Origin: Pandoraea capi
GTDB lineage: Bacteria > Pseudomonadota > Gammaproteobacteria > Burkholderiales > Burkholderiaceae
Length of the DNA: 64,000 nt
Reading direction: 5' to 3'
Assembly (NCBI RefSeq): GCF_902459735.1
Contig: NZ_CABPRV010000007.1
Span: 124,001-188,000 of the forward strand
The stretch's first letter is position 1, and every line of letters starts with the position of its first letter. Made by a program: the position numbers and the translations under genes. This document shows positions 58,961-64,000 of this stretch, in pieces. The notes below the pieces were generated by a model that was not told where the DNA came from, did no database searches, and saw only the letters and a list, made by a program, of their open reading frames with translations.

Positions 58961-59554
58961 ATGCGTAAGGGTGAACAGACACGTGCCGCGATCCTGAATG
59001 CCGCGCTGGAACTGGCGGGGCGCGATGGACTTGAAGGGCTGACGATCGGCTTGCTGGCCGATCGTATGCAAATGAGCAAGAGCGGCGTCTTCGCGCACTT
59101 CGGGTCGCGTGAGGATTTGCAGATCGAGGTGCTGATGGAATACCACCGGCGCTTCGAAGAAGAAGTGTTCGCTCCGAGCATGGAAGCGTCGCGCGGCTTG
59201 CCGCGACTCAGAGCGCTGGTGGATCGCTGGATGGACAAGCGCATTCGCGAAGTGACGACGGGCTGCATCTATATCAGCGGTGCCGTCGAGTACGACGATC
59301 GCGCGGCCAGTCCGGTGCGTGAAGCCTTGGTAAAGAGCGTGCGGTTGTGGCGATCGGCCCTGCTGCGCGCGATTACGCAAGCGAAGGAGGAGGGACATCT
59401 GCGTGCGGACACCGATCCGCGTCTGATGCTCTTCGAAATGTATAGCCTGACACTCGGACTGCACCACGACGCGCGTTTCCTTCGGGAGCCCGGCGCCGTC
59501 GAAATGACCCGGGTGGCACTGGAAAAACTGATTTCGTCTTATCAGCGCGGGTGA
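58961..59554 (+). CDS. TetR family transcriptional regulator of the fatty-acid operon
   Basis: 197 residues. The HTH is 'TRAAILNAALELAGRDGLEGLTIGLLADRMQMSKSGVFAHFGSREDLQIEVL'. The C-terminal domain ('GCIYISGAVEYDD') is the TetR_C type found with acyl-CoA dehydrogenase genes. It lies 48 bases upstream of fadE-like on the same strand. It probably senses an acyl-CoA and represses the operon through the dyad before its own start (inference). Confidence 0.92.
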   Translation: MRKGEQTRAAILNAALELAGRDGLEGLTIGLLADRMQMSKSGVFAHFGSREDLQIEVLMEYHRRFEEEVFAPSMEASRGLPRLRALVDRWMDKRIREVTTGCIYISGAVEYDDRAASPVREALVKSVRLWRSALLRAITQAKEEGHLRADTDPRLMLFEMYSLTLGLHHDARFLREPGAVEMTRVALEKLISSYQRG

Positions 59555-59602
59555 GGCGCGAGCCGTCCGCGATTCGATTCGATTTGTTCGGAGGAGAAGG
59601 TC

Positions 59603-61390
59603 ATGGGACAGTACAACGCGCCGCTGCGCGACATGCAATTCGTGATGCACGAACTGCTGGGCGTGGAAAACGAATTGAAGGCGATGCCGAAGCACGCGGA
59701 CATCGATGCCGACACCATCAATCAGGTGCTCGAAGAAGCCGGCAAGTTCTGTAGCGAAGTGATCTTCCCGCTCAATCAGGTGGGGGATCGCGAAGGCTGC
59801 AAATACGAAGGCGACGGTGTCGTCACCACGCCGACGGGCTTCAAGGCGGCCTATCAGCAATATGTCGAAGCCGGCTGGCCGTCGCTGGCCTGCGATCCGG
59901 AGTTCGGCGGGCAGGGACTGCCGCAGGTCGTGAACAACGCCCTGTACGAAATGCTGAACTCGGCCAATCAGGCATGGACGATGTACCCGGGCCTGTCGCA
60001 TGGCGCCTACGAGTGTCTGCACGCGCACGGTACCCCCGAACAGCAAGCCACCTATCTGCCGAAGATCGTCTCGGGCGAATGGACGGGCACGATGTGCCTG
60101 ACCGAGCCGCACTGCGGCACCGATCTGGGCATGCTGCGCACGAAGGCCGAGCCGAACGGCGACGGCTCGTACGCCATCTCCGGCACCAAGATCTTCATCT
60201 CGGCGGGCGAGCACGATATGGCTGCCAACATCGTTCACCTCGTGCTGGCGCGTCTGCCGGATGCCCCGCCGGGAACGAAGGGCATCTCGCTGTTCGTCGT
60301 GCCGAAGTTCATCCCCGACGCCAACGGCGCACCGGGTGAACGTAACGGCATCAAGTGCGGCTCCATCGAACACAAGATGGGTATCCACGGCAACGCCACC
60401 TGCGTGATGAACCTCGATGGCGCGAAGGGCTGGCTCGTCGGCGAACCGAACAAGGGCCTGAATGCCATGTTCGTGATGATGAACGCCGCACGTCAGGGCG
60501 TGGGCATGCAAGGCATGGGCCTCACCGAAGTCGCTTATCAGAACTCGCTGGTGTACGCGAAGGAGCGCATCCAGATGCGCTCGCTCACCGGTCCGAAGGC
60601 ACCGGACAAGCCGGCCGATCCGATCATCGTGCATCCGGACGTGCGCCGCATGCTGCTCACGCAAAAGGCCTATGTGGAAGGCGGTCGCGCTTTTTCGTAC
60701 TGGACCGCCCTGCACATCGACAAGGAACTCTCGCACGGCGACGAAGCCGAGCGTAAGGAAGCCGCCGATCTGGTCGCGCTGCTCACGCCGATCATCAAGG
60801 CCTTCCTGACGGACAACGCGTTCGAGTCGACGAACCACGCCATGCAGATTTACGGCGGTCACGGGTTCATCTCCGAGTGGGGCATGGAACAGTACGTGCG
60901 CGATGCGCGTATCAACATGATCTACGAAGGCACCAACTCGATTCAGGCGCTCGACCTGCTCGGGCGCAAGGTGCTCGGCGACATGGGCGCGAAGCTCAAG
61001 AAGTTCGGTAAGCTGGTGCAGGACTTCGTCGAAGCCGAAGGCACGAAGGAAGAGATGCAGGAGTTCATCAATCCGCTCGCGGATATCGGTGACAAGGTCC
61101 AGAAGCTGACGATGGAAATCGGCATGAAGGCGATGGCCAATCCGGACGAAGTGGGTGCGGCCTCGGTGCCGTATCAGCGCGTGGTCGGCCATCTCGTGTT
61201 TGCCTACTTCTGGGCGCGCATGGCACGTATCGCGCTCGACAAGCAAGGTAGCGGCGACAAGTTCTACGCGTCGAAGCTCGCGACGGCGCGTTTCTACTTC
61301 GCCAAGCTGCTGCCCGAGACCGCGTCGCAAATCCGCATGGCCCGTGCCGGTGCGAAGACGCTGATGGAAGTCGACGTCGACCTGTTCTGA
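59603..61390 (+). CDS. Acyl-CoA dehydrogenase (C-terminal-extended type)
   Basis: 595 residues. 'MCLTEPHCGTDLGMLRTKAEP' and 'GTKIFISAGEHDMA' are FAD- and substrate-contacting segments. 'MIYEGTNSIQALDLLGRK' carries the catalytic Glu of the family. The extra C-terminal domain (about 470-595) places it with the long bacterial FadE-type enzymes. It makes the first, FAD-linked oxidation of acyl-CoA. GGAGG before the ATG supports the start. Confidence 0.95.
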   Translation: MGQYNAPLRDMQFVMHELLGVENELKAMPKHADIDADTINQVLEEAGKFCSEVIFPLNQVGDREGCKYEGDGVVTTPTGFKAAYQQYVEAGWPSLACDPEFGGQGLPQVVNNALYEMLNSANQAWTMYPGLSHGAYECLHAHGTPEQQATYLPKIVSGEWTGTMCLTEPHCGTDLGMLRTKAEPNGDGSYAISGTKIFISAGEHDMAANIVHLVLARLPDAPPGTKGISLFVVPKFIPDANGAPGERNGIKCGSIEHKMGIHGNATCVMNLDGAKGWLVGEPNKGLNAMFVMMNAARQGVGMQGMGLTEVAYQNSLVYAKERIQMRSLTGPKAPDKPADPIIVHPDVRRMLLTQKAYVEGGRAFSYWTALHIDKELSHGDEAERKEAADLVALLTPIIKAFLTDNAFESTNHAMQIYGGHGFISEWGMEQYVRDARINMIYEGTNSIQALDLLGRKVLGDMGAKLKKFGKLVQDFVEAEGTKEEMQEFINPLADIGDKVQKLTMEIGMKAMANPDEVGAASVPYQRVVGHLVFAYFWARMARIALDKQGSGDKFYASKLATARFYFAKLLPETASQIRMARAGAKTLMEVDVDLF

Positions 61391-61407
61391 GAGCGGAGGA
61401 GATTACC

Positions 61408-63852
61408 GTGAGCCAAACCAACAAACCCCTGGTCGTACGCAAGGTCGCCGTGCTGGGCGCCGGTGTGATGGGCGCGCAGATCGCCGCGCACCTCGTCAAC
61501 GCGAAAGTGCCTGTCGTGCTGTTCGATCTGCCGGCCAAGGAGGGCCCGAAGAACGGCATCGTCACGCGCGCCATCGACGGCCTGAAGAAGCTGAGCCCCG
61601 CGCCGTTCGCCGACAAGGCTGACGCGCAATTCATCGAAGCCGCGAACTACGAAGACGACCTTGAGAAGCTCGCCGGTTGCGACATCGTGATCGAAGCCAT
61701 CGCCGAGCGCATGGACTGGAAGCACGACCTGTACAAGAAGGTCTCGCCGCATCTGGCCAAGCACGCCATTTTCGCGTCGAACACGTCGGGCCTGTCGATC
61801 ACCGAACTCTCGGAAGGCTTCGATGCCGACCTGAAGTCGCGCTTCTGCGGCGTGCACTTCTTCAATCCGCCGCGCTACATGCATCTGGTCGAGCTGATTC
61901 CGACCGCGACTACCGAGCCGGCGATTCTCGATCAACTCGAAACGTTCCTCACGTCCACGCTTGGCAAGGGTGTCGTGCGCGCGAAGGACACGCCGAACTT
62001 CATCGCCAACCGTGTCGGCGTCTTCTCGATTCTGGCGGTGTTCGCCGAAGCGCAGAAGTACGGCATTCCGTTCGATGTCGTCGACGATCTGACCGGCAGC
62101 AAGCTGGGCCGTGCCAAATCGGCCACGTTCCGCACCGCCGACGTGGTCGGACTGGACACGATGGCGCACGTCATCAAGACGATGCAGGACGGCCTGAAGG
62201 ACGATCCGTTCGCACCGACGTACGCCACGCCGCCCGTGCTCAAGGCACTGGTGGAAAAGGGCGCGCTGGGGCAGAAGACGGGCGCCGGTTTCTACAAGAA
62301 GGACGGCAAGGTCATCAAGGTGCTCGACCCGCAATCGGGCGAGTATGTCGAGTCGGGTAAGAAGGCCGACGAGATGGTCGTGCGCATTCTGAAGAAGGCG
62401 CCGGCCGAGCGTCTGCGTCTGCTGCGTGAATCGACGAATCCGCAGGCGCAGTTCCTGTGGGCCGTGTTCCGCGACGTCTTCCATTACATCGGCGTGTATC
62501 TGGAGCAGATCGCCGACAACGCCCGCGAAGTCGATTTCGCGATTCGCTGGGGCTTCGGCTGGACCACGGGGCCGTTCGAAGACTGGCAAGCTGCCGGTTG
62601 GAAGGATATCGCGCAGTGGGTGCAGGAAGACATCGATGCGGGCAAGGCCCTGTCGAACGCACCGCTGCCCAAGTGGGTGACGAGCGGCAAGGTGGCCGAC
62701 GCCGGTGGCGTGCATACGGCTGAGGGCTCGTACAACCCCGCCAAGGATGCTTTCGTGCCGCGCAGCAAGCTGCCGGTGTACCAGCGTCAGGTGTTCCCGG
62801 CATCGCTCGTGGGCGATGGCAGCGCGGATCCGCGCAAGTTCGGCAAGACCATCGAAGAAAACGACGCCGTGCGGCTGTGGGTCGACGAGACGCCGGGACA
62901 GGACGACGTGCTGATCGTCTCGTTCAAGACGAAGATGAACACCATCGGGCCGGACGTCATCGACGGTCTGACCCGCGCCATCGATCTGGCCGAGCAGCAG
63001 TATCGCGGCGTGGTCGTATGGCAGCCGACGTCGCTCAAGCTGGGCGCGCCGGGCGGTCCGTTCTCCGCAGGCGCCGATCTGGAAGCGGCCATGCCCGCCT
63101 TCATGATGGGCGGCGCGAAGGGTATCGAGCCGTTCATCAAAAAATTCCAGGACGGCATGATGCGCGTGAAGTACGCGCAGGTGCCGGTCGTCTCCGCCGT
63201 GTCGGGCATCGCCTTGGGCGGCGGCTGCGAACTGTTGCTGCATAGCGCCAAGCGTGTGGCCGCGCTGGAGAGCTACATCGGTCTGGTGGAAGTCGGCGTG
63301 GGCCTCGTGCCGGGCGGCGGCGGGCTGAAGGAAGCCGCGATTCGTGCGGCCGAAGCGGCCACGGCGGCGGGCAGCGTCCAGTATCTTCAGTTCGTGACGA
63401 AGTCGTTCACCAATGCCGCGATGGCGAAGGTGTCGGCCTCGGCGATCGACGCCCGCGACATGGGCTATCTGAAGCCCTCCGACACCATCGTCTACAACGT
63501 GCACGAGTTGCTGTCGGTCGCTCGCAACGAGGCGCGTGCGCTCTCGCTCGCCGGCTACCGTGCGCCGCTCAAGCCGGCCGGCATTCCGGTCGCCGGACGC
63601 TCGGGCGTGTCGACGATCAAGGCGTCGCTCGTGAACATGCGTGACGGCAACTTCATCTCGGCGCACGACTTCCTGATCGCCACGCGCATTGCCGAAGCCG
63701 TGTGCGGCGGCGACGTGGAAGCGGGCAGCCTCGTGAACGAGGAATGGCTGCTGGCGCTCGAGCGTCGCGCCTTCATCGAACTGCTGGGCACGTCGAAGAC
63801 CCAGGAACGCATCATGGGCATGCTGCAAACCGGCAAGCCGGTGCGCAACTAA
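61408..63852 (+). CDS. 3-hydroxyacyl-CoA dehydrogenase / enoyl-CoA hydratase, FadN-like
   Basis: 814 residues from a GTG start with an AGGAG-type ribosome site. The dehydrogenase domains come first ('VRKVAVLGAGVMGAQIAAHLVNA', 'GVHFFNPPRYMHLVELIPT') and the crotonase domain last ('VSGIALGGGCELLLHSAKRV', 'VGLVPGGGGLKEAAIRAA'). This order is the reverse of E. coli FadB and matches FadN of Gram-positive bacteria and related proteobacterial enzymes. Seventeen bases after the acyl-CoA dehydrogenase. Confidence 0.95.
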   Translation: MSQTNKPLVVRKVAVLGAGVMGAQIAAHLVNAKVPVVLFDLPAKEGPKNGIVTRAIDGLKKLSPAPFADKADAQFIEAANYEDDLEKLAGCDIVIEAIAERMDWKHDLYKKVSPHLAKHAIFASNTSGLSITELSEGFDADLKSRFCGVHFFNPPRYMHLVELIPTATTEPAILDQLETFLTSTLGKGVVRAKDTPNFIANRVGVFSILAVFAEAQKYGIPFDVVDDLTGSKLGRAKSATFRTADVVGLDTMAHVIKTMQDGLKDDPFAPTYATPPVLKALVEKGALGQKTGAGFYKKDGKVIKVLDPQSGEYVESGKKADEMVVRILKKAPAERLRLLRESTNPQAQFLWAVFRDVFHYIGVYLEQIADNAREVDFAIRWGFGWTTGPFEDWQAAGWKDIAQWVQEDIDAGKALSNAPLPKWVTSGKVADAGGVHTAEGSYNPAKDAFVPRSKLPVYQRQVFPASLVGDGSADPRKFGKTIEENDAVRLWVDETPGQDDVLIVSFKTKMNTIGPDVIDGLTRAIDLAEQQYRGVVVWQPTSLKLGAPGGPFSAGADLEAAMPAFMMGGAKGIEPFIKKFQDGMMRVKYAQVPVVSAVSGIALGGGCELLLHSAKRVAALESYIGLVEVGVGLVPGGGGLKEAAIRAAEAATAAGSVQYLQFVTKSFTNAAMAKVSASAIDARDMGYLKPSDTIVYNVHELLSVARNEARALSLAGYRAPLKPAGIPVAGRSGVSTIKASLVNMRDGNFISAHDFLIATRIAEAVCGGDVEAGSLVNEEWLLALERRAFIELLGTSKTQERIMGMLQTGKPVRN

Positions 63853-63869
63853 GCCGATCGGAGACTGAC

Positions 63870-64000
63870 ATGAGCAAACAACTGCAAGACGCCTACATCG
63901 TTGCCGCTACCCGTGCGCCGATCGGCAAGGCTCCCAAGGGCAGCTACAAGAACACGCGTCCGGACGATCTGCTCGCGACCATCCTCAAGAGCGCGCTGTC
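63870..64000 (+). CDS. Acetyl-CoA C-acyltransferase (thiolase), 5' part cut by window end
   Basis: The first 43 codons are visible: 'YIVAATRAPIGKAPKGSYKNT' and 'RPDDLLATILKSAL', a standard thiolase N-terminus (A-x-R-x-P-x-G-K). It starts 17 bases after the multifunctional enzyme, with GGAG upstream, and completes the beta-oxidation operon. The active-site Cys lies beyond the window. Confidence 0.92.
   Translation, partial: MSKQLQDAYIVAATRAPIGKAPKGSYKNTRPDDLLATILKSAL

Noticed and set aside
58724-63828. Two frames of more than 800 codons on the minus strand opposite the beta-oxidation genes
   Set aside because: Both mirror the codon structure of the acyl-CoA dehydrogenase and FadN-like genes and show no family motifs.
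1-64000. CRISPR arrays, insertion sequences, prophage, rRNA or tRNA genes
   Set aside because: No spaced direct repeats of array type, no transposase or phage-structural proteins, and no convincing RNA gene were found by reading.

Overview
This 64 kb window is a compact, GC-rich (roughly 60-65 %) stretch of chromosome from a betaproteobacterium. The mix of UbiE/Tim44-like/UbiJ/UbiB, FmdB-DUF502-AspS, a 1331-residue DUF3683 FAD/Fe-S oxidoreductase, QueF-IlvA and an E. coli-like LysP points to the order Burkholderiales. A Pandoraea- or Burkholderia-like genus is my inference from protein character, not a database result. I see no tRNA, rRNA, complete insertion sequence, prophage or CRISPR array. 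The window starts inside a LysR-type regulator and ends inside a thiolase.

Layout. 0-10 kb: LysR fragment, NDH-2-like flavoprotein, GNAT + FMN-reductase pair, Rrf2 regulator, class V aminotransferase, XRE regulator divergent from an SDR, and LysP. 9.3-10.6 kb: a deletion scar, where an AraC remnant is fused to a GNAT acetyltransferase and abuts a 5'-truncated FecCD iron-transporter permease. 10.6-15.4 kb: a four-gene Csu-like (spore-coat-U) chaperone-usher pilus operon. 15.6-19.4 kb: a folate-independent methionine synthase locus with a MetR-like LysR regulator, MesX (DUF1852), MesD (core-MetE) and a flavin reductase; matching TGAA-N5-CTCA boxes lie upstream of the regulator and of mesX. 19.4-19.9 kb: a second scar where two opposing genes are cut at one point. 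19.9-23.2 kb: ECF sigma / RskA-like anti-sigma pair with DUF3455, DUF2878 and chalcone-isomerase-like genes.

23.5-25.8 kb: DHA2 drug exporter and its MarR regulator. 25.9-30.2 kb: D-amino-acid module (PLP deaminase, RpiR regulator, D-aminoacylase, RidA). 30.3-31.4 kb: a membrane protein plus an orphan LcrH/SycD-like TPR protein. 31.4-39.2 kb: QueF, 5'-nucleotidase, IlvA, MobA-like cytidylyltransferase, a YqaA/DedA-type membrane protein and IorAB-type molybdenum hydroxylase subunits. 39.5-43.8 kb: the DUF3683 oxidoreductase, preceded by what looks like a complete translational attenuator (31-codon leader peptide, hairpin over its stop codon, terminator-like hairpin). 43.9-58.7 kb: Na+/H+ antiporter, HIT, DUF971, the ubiquinone genes, a TPMT-like methyltransferase, a sodium:solute symporter, FmdB-DUF502-AspS, NudB and cardiolipin synthase B. 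58.9-64 kb: TetR-controlled fatty-acid beta-oxidation operon.

The best candidates for undescribed biology are the putative attenuator at 39.58-39.74 kb, the MesX/MesD locus with its shared operator boxes (the methyl donor of this enzyme family is, to my knowledge, not settled), the small ECF-sigma regulon with DUF2878/chalcone-isomerase-like proteins, and several uncatalogued operator-like repeats (2.09-2.22, 15.43-15.46, 53.72-53.75 and 58.92-58.95 kb).
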